Shown: piece after piece, positions 7,196 through 13,724 of the stretch
Position numbering within the stretch: the first letter of the stretch is position 1
Layout of the letters: each line of letters begins with the position of its first letter
Source: Gemmatimonadota bacterium
GTDB taxonomy: Bacteria > Gemmatimonadota > Gemmatimonadetes > Gemmatimonadales > GWC2-71-9
DNA: 16,498 nt
Assembly (NCBI GenBank): GCA_022573095.1
Contig: JACZUR010000017.1
Location: 1 to 16,498 of the forward strand
Direction: 5' to 3'
Notes under the pieces: generated by a model
Databases searched by the model: none
What the model saw: only the letters and a program-made list of their open reading frames with translations
What the model was told of the DNA's origin: nothing
Program-made: the position numbers and the translations under genes

Positions 7196-9033
7196 GTCGC
7201 TCACGCATCCTGCAGGGAATCGGCGTGTCGCACGGGGTCGCCCTTGGACCGGCCCTGGTCGTTAATCCTACCTTCAAAGATCTGCGAGAGGTACCTCTTT
7301 TTGCCGCAGACCTGGATAGAGAAGAAGAAAAGCTCAAAGAGGCGCTCGCTCGTACTGAAGACAGGCTTCTCGAGTTACGCAAGCGAACCGAACAGCGCGC
7401 AGGATCCGAGGAAGCGAAGATATTCGATGCCCAGATCATGATGATTCAGGACGAAGAATTCCTCGCGACCGTTAGGAACTTGATCAACGAAAACCATATT
7501 ACGGCTGAAAGAGCGTTCGAATTCGTCTCACTTGAGCTGCGCGAGCTCTGGTCACAGTCGGACAATGCGGCTCTAAGGCAAAAGACTACAGACCTGTCAG
7601 CAATCACGGATCGTGTCCTGGGGCACCTCATCGGCAAGACGTCGTCCGCAGAGTTCACAGGCCAGCCTGCCGAATCAAGTATTGTGATCGTTAAAGAGTT
7701 GACGCCCGGGTTAACGGTCGAGTTCGATCGCGGAATAGTAGCGGCGTTTGTCAGTGAAGAGGGAACCCGTACGTCGCACGCCGCGATTCTGGCACGGAGC
7801 CTGGAGATACCCTGCGTTATGGGTCTGAGATCGGCTCTCGCCGACATAAAGAGTGGCGATCAACTGATAGTCGACGGATCGGATGGAGTTGTTGTAGTTA
7901 ATCCGTCGGCAGCAAAGATAAAGAAAGCAAGGTCAAGGCAGGATCTGCGCCGGTCCCTGGAACGAGAGCTGGAACTTGGTGTTCACGAGCCGGCGTGTAC
8001 CGTAGACGGCGTTTTAATGAGCCTGCGAGGGAATCTAGATCTTCCAGAAGAACTCGACAGCCTGGTAAGACACGGCGCGGAGGGCGTGGGCCTCATGAGA
8101 ACCGAGTTCCTCGTTCTAGGAAGGTCGGAACTTCCCAGCGAAGAGGAACAGTATCGATACTATAAGCGAGTGGCTCAGCGGTTTCCGAGCCACCCGCTGA
8201 TTATTAGGAGTTATGACCTCGGCGGGGACAAGTATCCCGCTCCCTTCCGTGCGCCGCCAGATCCGAATCCCTTCCTGGGATGGCGGGCCATTCGCGTGTG
8301 CCTAGACCAGCCGGACATGTTCAAAACGCAGATCCGGGCGTTGCTGCGGGCGCGCCTGCATGGCGATGTACAGATGATGCTACCGCTGGTAACCGGATTG
8401 GGTGAACTGGAGAGGAGCCAAGAGTTTGTTCGGGAGGCAGCGGATGCGTTGCAGAAAGATGGGGTTGAAGCTGGCAGTGATATGCCGGTTGGTGTGATGG
8501 TCGAAACACCTGCAGCGGTCATGCTGTCTGGTGAACTGGCCATGCAGTCCGACTTCCTGAGTGTTGGGACTAACGACCTAACGCAGTACACGCTTGCCGT
8601 AGACCGCGGCAACGCGAGACTGGCGGATCGGTTTCTGTCGCTCCATCCGTCGATCGTGCGCATGCTGAAACGAGTCCTGGATGCGGCCGAGGAGGCTTCA
8701 ATTCCGGTAAGCGTCTGCGGCGAGCTGGCATCCGATCCGCTGGGTGGGGTTTTGCTGCTGGGTCTCGGTTACCGGGTGCTCAGTGTAGTTCCTTCAAGCC
8801 TACCGCTTGTTAGATGGTTGATCAGACAGATAGACGAAAAGGCGGCTAGATTGGCGGCTGAACGGGCCATCTCAGCCTCGACGGCTGATCAAGTAACAGC
8901 GGTACTGAGCGAGGTCCTCGCAGAGCACGTGGATGCTGATCTCTTGAGCACCGGTTGGTTGCCCACTCGACCACTCCAAACTACCTTGAAAGGCTTGAAG
9001 AAGCCTCGTTTAGGGGCCCAAACAACACGCTAA
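7192..9033 (+). CDS. ptsI: Phosphoenolpyruvate-protein phosphotransferase (PTS Enzyme I)
   Basis: Enzyme I takes phosphate from PEP and passes it to HPr. From ATG 7192 it has 613 residues, somewhat longer than the 575 of E. coli. An N-terminal HPr-binding helical region follows GIGVSHGVALGPALV. The phosphohistidine domain has GTRTSHAAILARSLEIPC with active His196. The C-terminal PEP-binding barrel has GVGLMRTEFL, RSYDLGGDK, NPFLGWRAIR, MVETPAA, SVGTNDLTQYTLAVDR, LHPSIVRM and VCGELASDP with catalytic Cys509. About 40 residues of basic tail extend past the barrel. The start is set by the ATGA overlap with HPr; the frame further upstream only runs through HPr. The TAA at 9031 is followed by a 21-base gap before metK. 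Confidence 0.97.
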   Translation: MSRSRILQGIGVSHGVALGPALVVNPTFKDLREVPLFAADLDREEEKLKEALARTEDRLLELRKRTEQRAGSEEAKIFDAQIMMIQDEEFLATVRNLINENHITAERAFEFVSLELRELWSQSDNAALRQKTTDLSAITDRVLGHLIGKTSSAEFTGQPAESSIVIVKELTPGLTVEFDRGIVAAFVSEEGTRTSHAAILARSLEIPCVMGLRSALADIKSGDQLIVDGSDGVVVVNPSAAKIKKARSRQDLRRSLERELELGVHEPACTVDGVLMSLRGNLDLPEELDSLVRHGAEGVGLMRTEFLVLGRSELPSEEEQYRYYKRVAQRFPSHPLIIRSYDLGGDKYPAPFRAPPDPNPFLGWRAIRVCLDQPDMFKTQIRALLRARLHGDVQMMLPLVTGLGELERSQEFVREAADALQKDGVEAGSDMPVGVMVETPAAVMLSGELAMQSDFLSVGTNDLTQYTLAVDRGNARLADRFLSLHPSIVRMLKRVLDAAEEASIPVSVCGELASDPLGGVLLLGLGYRVLSVVPSSLPLVRWLIRQIDEKAARLAAERAISASTADQVTAVLSEVLAEHVDADLLSTGWLPTRPLQTTLKGLKKPRLGAQTTR

Positions 9034-9045
9034 CACCAACTAAAT

Positions 9046-9050
9046 AGGAA
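9046..9050 (+). promoter_or_regulatory. Shine-Dalgarno of metK
   Basis: AGGAA lies four bases before ATG 9055 in the 21-base gap after Enzyme I. The gap is too short for a SAM-sensing riboswitch, and no separate promoter is visible. Confidence 0.6.
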
Positions 9051-9054
9051 ACGA

Positions 9055-10242
9055 ATGGCTGGAGCTCCATATATTTTTTCGTCTGAGTCGGTTACCGAAG
9101 GGCATCCGGATAAGATGTGCGATCAGATCTCGGATTCTGTCCTTGATGCGCTGCTTGCTCAAGACGAGCGGTCCCGCGTCGCATGTGAAACGATGATCTC
9201 GACTGGGCTAGTTGTAGTTGTCGGAGAGATTACGACGAATGCGGAAATCAAGGTTGCCGATATCGTGCGGAAGACGATCGCGGACATAGGATATGTCGAT
9301 TCATCGATGGGATTTGATGCCGCAACGTGCGAGGTGATGGTGTCGCTCCATGCCCAGTCATCGGACATTGCGCGGGGAGTTGACACGGGAGGGGCGGGCG
9401 ATCAGGGAATGATGTTTGGGTACGCCTGTGACGAGACCCAAGAACTGATGCCTGTACCCATAATGATTGCACATCGCCTTACCGAGAGGCTGTCTGAAGT
9501 TCGCAAGGACGGTACCCTGACGTGGCTAAGGCCTGACGGTAAGAGCCAAGTAAGCGTCGCGTATGCAGAGGGACGCCCGATCGCCGTTAAAACCGTCGTT
9601 GTCTCGACTCAACACGCCCCCGACATAGAGACGCCGGACATCGCCGCCGCCCTCCGAGAACACGTGATCGATCCGGTTCTTGAGAGATCCGGGCTCGAGT
9701 CGGACGGATTGAGATTGTTGGTCAATCCCACGGGCAAGTTTGTTATTGGGGGCCCGCAGGGTGATGCAGGGCTCACGGGAAGAAAGATCATCGTCGACAC
9801 ATACGGCGGATATGCGCGACATGGCGGAGGCGCCTTCAGTGGGAAGGATCCCTCTAAAGTAGATCGATCTGCCTCCTACGCTGCTCGATGGGTTGCGAAA
9901 AGCATTGTCGCTGCTGGCTTTGCGCGGCGCTGCGAAGTGCAGTTGGCATACGCCATTGGAGTGGCCGAGCCAGTTTCGATAATGGTGGATACGTTCAATA
10001 CTGGGAAGGTGTCTGACCAGGCGCTGGAGCAGGCCATACGATCGGTTTTTGACCTAACTCCAGGCGGAATTGTAGAGGCTCTCGACTTGAGAAATCCCAT
10101 ATACAGACCCACCGCCGTGTACGGCCATTTCGGACGAGAAGCTGAGAAGATGGAGGTTCATGGCAAGAACGTGGAATTGTTTACGTGGGAGAACCCCTCC
10201 CGAACTAAGGAACTAGAAGACGCCGTACGCCGAGTAGCCTAG
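9055..10242 (+). CDS. metK: S-adenosylmethionine synthetase (methionine adenosyltransferase)
   Basis: MetK makes SAM from methionine and ATP, releasing phosphate and pyrophosphate. The 395-residue product has the usual length and all the standard motifs: SESVTEGHPDK with His17, the ATP-site GAGDQG (residues 113-118), VNPTGKFVIGGPQGDAGLTGRK, and GGGAFSGKDPSKVDRSA starting at residue 257, where the more common Thr after KDP is Ser. ATG 9055 has a good ribosome-binding site. It is followed 42 bases later by the chosen ahcY start, so the two SAM-cycle enzymes probably share a transcript with each other and perhaps with the PTS genes upstream. Confidence 0.98.
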   Translation: MAGAPYIFSSESVTEGHPDKMCDQISDSVLDALLAQDERSRVACETMISTGLVVVVGEITTNAEIKVADIVRKTIADIGYVDSSMGFDAATCEVMVSLHAQSSDIARGVDTGGAGDQGMMFGYACDETQELMPVPIMIAHRLTERLSEVRKDGTLTWLRPDGKSQVSVAYAEGRPIAVKTVVVSTQHAPDIETPDIAAALREHVIDPVLERSGLESDGLRLLVNPTGKFVIGGPQGDAGLTGRKIIVDTYGGYARHGGGAFSGKDPSKVDRSASYAARWVAKSIVAAGFARRCEVQLAYAIGVAEPVSIMVDTFNTGKVSDQALEQAIRSVFDLTPGGIVEALDLRNPIYRPTAVYGHFGREAEKMEVHGKNVELFTWENPSRTKELEDAVRRVA

Positions 10243-10246
10243 GCTT

Positions 10247-10252
10247 GGGAGG
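10247..10252 (+). promoter_or_regulatory. Possible Shine-Dalgarno for ahcY
   Basis: GGGAGG lies 11 bases before the in-frame TTG at 10264 and 32 bases before ATG 10285. It is the strongest purine run in the gap and could support the TTG start, with wide spacing. It leaves the choice between the two ahcY starts open. Confidence 0.4.
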
Positions 10253-10284
10253 CGTAACGAAACTTGGGAAGTAAGAGCGCGAAT

Positions 10285-11784
10285 ATGCCTGATACGAAGA
10301 CTGCACCAGAAACGGGGATTGCCACTGCCGGGTTAGAGGTGGACGCTACGTACGAGTTCGAGGTAGCGGATCTCAGCTTGGCGGATTGGGGACGGCGGGA
10401 GATCAGACTGGCTGAACATGAGATGCCCGGACTGATGGCGATTCGAAAGCGCTACTCCGCCGAAAAGCCGTTGCGGGGAGTGAAGGTAATGGGAAGTTTG
10501 CACATGACTGTGCAGACGGCGGTCTTGATCGAGACGCTCGTGGACATCGGAGCTGACGTGCGGTGGGTGAGCTGCAACATTTTTTCTACACAGGACCACG
10601 CCGCGGCGGCGATAGCGGTTGGTCCAGACGGCACGCCAGACCATCCCAAGGGTGTGGCGGTCTTCGCCAAGAAGGGTGAGACGCTGGCGGAGTATTGGAT
10701 GTATACGGCCCGTGCGCTGCAATGGCCGGACGGTAGCGGTCCTCAGTTGATAGTGGACGACGGCGGAGACGCCACCATCATGGTACACAAAGGTGTTGAA
10801 TACGAACAGGCGGGCAGGGTTCCAGACTTCGATCCTGAGAGCGAGCCCGAAGAGTGGGGTGAACTCCTCGCGTTGTTCCGTACGGAATTTGCCAGGAACT
10901 CCCGCCGCTGGACTGAAGCCTCGAAGAACATCGTTGGAGTTAGTGAAGAAACTACAACCGGCGTACACCGGCTCTATCAGATGCAAGAGGAGGGCACGTT
11001 ACTTTTCCCTGTGATCAATGTCAACGATTCCGTGACGAAGTCCAAGTTCGATAACATATATGGCTGTAGGCACTCCCTTCTGGACGGCCTCGCGAGAGCG
11101 ACAGACGTCATGCTCGGCGGCAAGGTGGCCGTGGTGCTGGGTTACGGAGAAGTGGGCAAAGGGTGTGCTCAAGCGCTACGGGGTCAGGGTTGCCGTGTGA
11201 TCGTCACGGAGATCGATCCGATCTGTGCGCTGCAGGCATCCATGGAAGGTTACGAAGTGAACCGCATGGAAAATGTTGTTGCCAGCGCCGATATATTCAT
11301 TACCACTACCGGGAATCGAGATGTCGTTACGGTCGAACATATGTCGAAGATGAAAGACAAGGCGATTGTTGGAAACATCGGCCACTTCGACAACGAAATC
11401 GACATGGCCGGCCTCAGGAAGGTTTCCGGAATGACGGTTACGAACATCAAACCTCAATACGACGAGTTCACCTTCCCCGACGGAAAAAGTATCTTGATCT
11501 TGGCTGAAGGTCGATTACTCAACCTTGGTTGCGCAACAGGACACCCCAGTTTCGTAATGTCTGCATCGTTTTCCAACCAGGTGCTTGCACAGTTGGAACT
11601 ATATCGCAACAAAGAAAGTTATGAGAAGAAGGTCTATATGCTGCCGAAGAAGCTCGATGAGGAGGTCGCGCGCCTCCACTTGGAGCATCTGGGCGTAAGA
11701 CTTACTAGGTTGTCAAAGGGACAGGCCGACTACATAGGAATAGATGTCGACGGTCCGTATAAATCAGACCACTATCGATACTGA
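10285..11784 (+). CDS. ahcY: Adenosylhomocysteinase (S-adenosylhomocysteine hydrolase)
   Basis: AhcY splits S-adenosylhomocysteine, the product of SAM-dependent methylation, into adenosine and homocysteine, using bound NAD. The 499-residue protein has LADWGRREI and EMPGLMAIR at the N-terminus, SCNIFSTQDHAAAA, the NAD-binding GYGEVGKG (from residue 286), GNIGHFDNEID, and the C-terminal KSDHYRY that reaches across the subunit interface to NAD. An insert of roughly 40 residues around EYEQAGRVPDFDPESEPEEW separates the substrate-domain segments, as in long bacterial and mycobacterial forms. ATG 10285 is used; TTG 10264, seven codons upstream, is a real alternative with a better but distant Shine-Dalgarno. 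Adjacency to metK makes functional sense. Confidence 0.97.
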   Translation: MPDTKTAPETGIATAGLEVDATYEFEVADLSLADWGRREIRLAEHEMPGLMAIRKRYSAEKPLRGVKVMGSLHMTVQTAVLIETLVDIGADVRWVSCNIFSTQDHAAAAIAVGPDGTPDHPKGVAVFAKKGETLAEYWMYTARALQWPDGSGPQLIVDDGGDATIMVHKGVEYEQAGRVPDFDPESEPEEWGELLALFRTEFARNSRRWTEASKNIVGVSEETTTGVHRLYQMQEEGTLLFPVINVNDSVTKSKFDNIYGCRHSLLDGLARATDVMLGGKVAVVLGYGEVGKGCAQALRGQGCRVIVTEIDPICALQASMEGYEVNRMENVVASADIFITTTGNRDVVTVEHMSKMKDKAIVGNIGHFDNEIDMAGLRKVSGMTVTNIKPQYDEFTFPDGKSILILAEGRLLNLGCATGHPSFVMSASFSNQVLAQLELYRNKESYEKKVYMLPKKLDEEVARLHLEHLGVRLTRLSKGQADYIGIDVDGPYKSDHYRY

Positions 11785-11798
11785 TGGTTTTCCGCTAC

Positions 11799-11818
11799 CC
11801 CGAGGAGTGGTGCTCGGG
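11799..11818 (+). other. Short inverted repeat after ahcY
   Basis: CCCGAG (11799-11804) and CTCGGG (11813-11818) can form a 6-bp stem with an 8-base loop in the 53-base gap between ahcY and the next gene. No T-run follows, so it is at most a weak pause, processing or mRNA-stability element and not a convincing Rho-independent terminator. Confidence 0.3.
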
Positions 11819-11837
11819 CAAAGTCGAGTGAGCTTGT

Positions 11838-12335
11838 ATGGTTAAGGTGAAGGTTGCACACCTGGGAATTGATCCGAAAACCAGACAACCCGTTGTGATT
11901 CTCAAGGAATCGGAGGGCGAGCGGGTTCTCCCGATTTGGATCGGCCCCAACGAGGCGAGCGCGATAGCCATGGAAATGGCCGGCGTCAGTTTTTCTCGGC
12001 CGCTCACTCATGATCTGCTCAAGCAGGTCATCGTGGGCCTCGGTGCCACACTTGACCGAGCCGTAATCACGAAGCTGAAGAACGACACTTTCTACGCGCA
12101 GTTGCATATTCACCGGAACGACCACATCGTGCAAGTGGATGCTCGTCCGTCTGACTGCATCGCCTTGGCACTGAGGCTTGATGCAGACATCCTCGTGGCC
12201 GACGATATGCTTGGAACGACGACCGTGGATACGATAGAGCCTACAGCCGCGGAAGGCGGACCGCTAAGTCCGGATGACCTCAAGACCTATCTGCAGAATT
12301 TGGATCCCGAAGATCTCGGAAAATTCAGACCTTAA
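11838..12335 (+). CDS. Bifunctional nuclease (BFN/DUF151) family protein
   Basis: The 165-residue protein belongs to the DUF151 family, whose members have been reported to have RNase and DNase activity; its physiological role in bacteria is poorly defined. It shows the family order: VKVAHLGIDPKTRQPVVILKE, then LPIWIGPNEASAIAMEM, RPLTHDLLKQVIVGLGA, and VDARPSDCIALALRLDADILVADDML, which is the most conserved block. The C-terminal 30 residues are acidic and likely flexible. ATG 11838 follows a GAGTGAG purine run. The 3' end overlaps the next gene by 62 bases if that gene starts at ATG 12274. No link to the SAM-cycle genes upstream is evident. Confidence 0.9.
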   Translation: MVKVKVAHLGIDPKTRQPVVILKESEGERVLPIWIGPNEASAIAMEMAGVSFSRPLTHDLLKQVIVGLGATLDRAVITKLKNDTFYAQLHIHRNDHIVQVDARPSDCIALALRLDADILVADDMLGTTTVDTIEPTAAEGGPLSPDDLKTYLQNLDPEDLGKFRP

Positions 12336-13455
12336 GCTGCTTGTAACAATTTTCTTCCTGGTCGTGGCGCCGGCAACCGGCTACGCGGCGCAGTTTGCTG
12401 TTACCGGACGCGTGTTCCATGTGAGGGAAAGAGACTCCGTTCCGGTTGTTGGCAGTATGGCGATGCTGCACAAGGTAACTCTCAGCGGTGGCGGTCCTGT
12501 CGATTCCGCCGATACTGACCGCAACGGGACCTACCGATTTGGGATTGCGGAGTTTGATACCACAGCGATGTACGTTGTGAGCGTCGAACACGACGGCATC
12601 GGATATTTTACGTCTCCAGTGCGATCGTCGGACGGGTCATCCGGAACCGTGGATCCCCTTTTTGTCTACGACACTTCGAGTACAGCTCCCGATCTTTTTT
12701 TGTCGCAACGCCATGTTATAGTGAGACCCAGGTCGGAAGAAGGTACGTTCCAGGTACTCGAGATACTGTTGATCGAGAACCGTGGGCGGTTAACCCGAAG
12801 TTCTCCCGACTCAGTGAGGCCTGTATGGCAGGGGGCGCTTCCTCCTGGTGTCGTGCAGTTTCAGGTTGGCGAAAGCGATGTAAGTGATCGCGCCGTGTCG
12901 CGACGGGGAGACACAGTCGTGGTTACCGCCCCCGTGCCGCCGGGTGACCGGCAGATTGTGATCAGCTATCTCATTCCAGAGGGAATGATGAATTTCGATA
13001 TCCCTATCGACAACGAGGTTGAGAGGTTCAACCTGCTGGTAGGAGATTCCTCCGCCCTTGTAACGTCTAATCTTACGTATATGGGAATAGAGTTACTCGA
13101 GGACATTTCGTTTGCACGATACGAAGGATTCGACGTGTCGGCGGGCTCGCGCGTTCTCGTTCAGTTTGACGAAGCTCCGATCGGACCAGAGGATTTGATG
13201 CTGCCCGTAGTCGGGCTGACAGGCCTAGCGTTGGTGGGATGGCTGATCTGGTGGATGAGAGGCAGAGGGGCGCGAGTGAATGCCGTTCCAATCGAATCTC
13301 CGGAAGTAATCGCGACGCGCATAGTTGAAATAGAGGCCGCTTTGGAAGCCGACAAATCTCTGTCGGCGGAACACAGCGCTGGACTGCGGCAAACTCGCGA
13401 TGAACTCAGGTCGCGCTTGAAGAGCGCTCTTGCGGACAGAGGAAAACCCGCTTAG
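12274..13455 (+). CDS. Exported membrane-anchored protein of unknown function
   Basis: I do not recognise a named family. The 393-residue product has a long polar N-terminus (1-20), a hydrophobic signal-like stretch LLVTIFFLVVAPATGYA (22-38) ending in a likely cleavage site before AQF, and then a long beta-rich extracytoplasmic region. Its first part, AVTGRVFHVRERDSVPVVGSMAMLH with TDRNGTYRF, resembles a carboxypeptidase-regulatory-like (Ig-type) domain. A single transmembrane segment lies near residues 308-327 and is followed by a basic MRGRGAR stop-transfer. The last 50 residues look helical and possibly coiled-coil, and would be cytoplasmic. The start is uncertain: ATG 12274 lies 62 bases inside the preceding gene, and no ATG/GTG/TTG lies between it and GTG 12364, which would destroy the signal sequence; CTG 12337 would give an ideal short signal peptide. 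A structural or sensing role at the inner membrane is possible. Confidence 0.72.
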   Translation: MTSRPICRIWIPKISENSDLKLLVTIFFLVVAPATGYAAQFAVTGRVFHVRERDSVPVVGSMAMLHKVTLSGGGPVDSADTDRNGTYRFGIAEFDTTAMYVVSVEHDGIGYFTSPVRSSDGSSGTVDPLFVYDTSSTAPDLFLSQRHVIVRPRSEEGTFQVLEILLIENRGRLTRSSPDSVRPVWQGALPPGVVQFQVGESDVSDRAVSRRGDTVVVTAPVPPGDRQIVISYLIPEGMMNFDIPIDNEVERFNLLVGDSSALVTSNLTYMGIELLEDISFARYEGFDVSAGSRVLVQFDEAPIGPEDLMLPVVGLTGLALVGWLIWWMRGRGARVNAVPIESPEVIATRIVEIEAALEADKSLSAEHSAGLRQTRDELRSRLKSALADRGKPA

Positions 13456-13463
13456 TGTAGTAC

Positions 13464-13478
13464 AGCCGCTCTGCGGCT
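13464..13478 (+). other. Hairpin between the anchored-protein gene and the B12 aptamer
   Basis: AGCCGC-TCT-GCGGCT forms a perfect 6-bp stem with a 3-base loop, nine bases after the stop of the upstream gene. No T-run follows, so it is a poor terminator. It may be an accessory helix at the 5' edge of the riboswitch RNA or a weak 3'-end structure for the upstream mRNA. Confidence 0.4.
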
Positions 13479-13636
13479 ATGTAACATCGAACGAGGACCA
13501 CGGAAGCCGGTGAAATTCCGGCGCGGCCCCGCCACTGTAACGGGTGTTACAGATCGGTAGCGAAGCCACTGGGAAACCGGGAAGGCCTACCGAATCGCCC
13601 GAAGCCAGGAGACGATCCCGTTCCTGCCACATTTAA
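13479..13636 (+). promoter_or_regulatory. Cobalamin (AdoCbl-type) riboswitch aptamer
   Basis: The conserved core is unmistakable. GGAAGCCGGTGAAATTCCGG begins at 13502 and is followed by CGCGGCCCCGCCACTGTAA to 13540. CGAAGCCACTGGGAAACCGG from 13561 and GGAAGGC follow, with a flanking pair TCGGTAG (13554-13560) and CTACCGA. The B12 box GAAGCCAGGAGAC is at 13601-13613, with CCTGCCACA after it. ATGT at 13479-13482 may pair with ACAT at 13629-13632 to close the element. B12 riboswitches normally lower expression when cobalamin is bound. The genes downstream are an importer and an outer-membrane receptor of the type expected for B12. Outer limits are approximate. Confidence 0.96.
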
Positions 13637-13640
13637 ACGA

Positions 13641-13656
13641 TTCCTCGCGGGAGGGA
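13641..13656 (+). promoter_or_regulatory. Candidate P13-like hairpin of the riboswitch
   Basis: TTCCTC (13641-13646) pairs with GAGGGA (13651-13656), with one T-G wobble, leaving a GCGG loop. The position just after the B12 box matches where many cobalamin riboswitches place the hairpin whose loop kisses the aptamer. GCGG is complementary to CCGC at 13529-13532 in the core. This is inference from pairing potential only. Confidence 0.45.
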
Positions 13657-13684
13657 CGGTGGACAGCGGCGCAGTCTTCTGAGA

Positions 13685-13724
13685 CGCTCACGCCCCCGCC
13701 TGCGGGAGGTGTGAGCGATTTTGT
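13685..13724 (+). terminator. Riboswitch expression platform: Shine-Dalgarno-sequestering, terminator-like hairpin
   Basis: The left arm CGCTCACGCCCCCG (13685-13698) pairs with CGGGAGGTGTGAGCG (13703-13717), giving 14 pairs with one bulged A at 13707, one G-U pair and a CCTG loop. The right arm contains GGGAGG (13704-13709), the only good Shine-Dalgarno for the gene starting at TTG 13721, so the closed hairpin would block translation. It is followed directly by ATTTTGTTT, so it could also end transcription; this T-run contains the start codon itself. When the hairpin opens, both blocks are lifted. Confidence 0.8.

Noticed and set aside
9034..9054. SAM riboswitch upstream of metK
   Set aside because: The gap is only 21 bases and holds just a Shine-Dalgarno; there is no room for an aptamer.
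10333..10986. 217-codon antisense open frame opposite ahcY
   Set aside because: The longest antisense frame, but it lies fully within a conserved gene and shows no motifs.
11799..11818. Rho-independent terminator after ahcY
   Set aside because: The 6-bp stem has no following T-run; reported only as an inverted repeat.
13430..13458. Promoter for the riboswitch transcript, TTGCGG (13430-13435) and TAGTGT (13453-13458) with a 17-base spacer
   Set aside because: Each box matches only about half of the sigma-70 consensus, so the fit is not better than chance. A promoter must lie near here or further upstream if the riboswitch RNA starts independently, but I cannot place it.
13464..13478. Rho-independent terminator of the anchored-protein gene
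   Set aside because: Perfect short stem but followed by ATGTAACATC, with no T-run.
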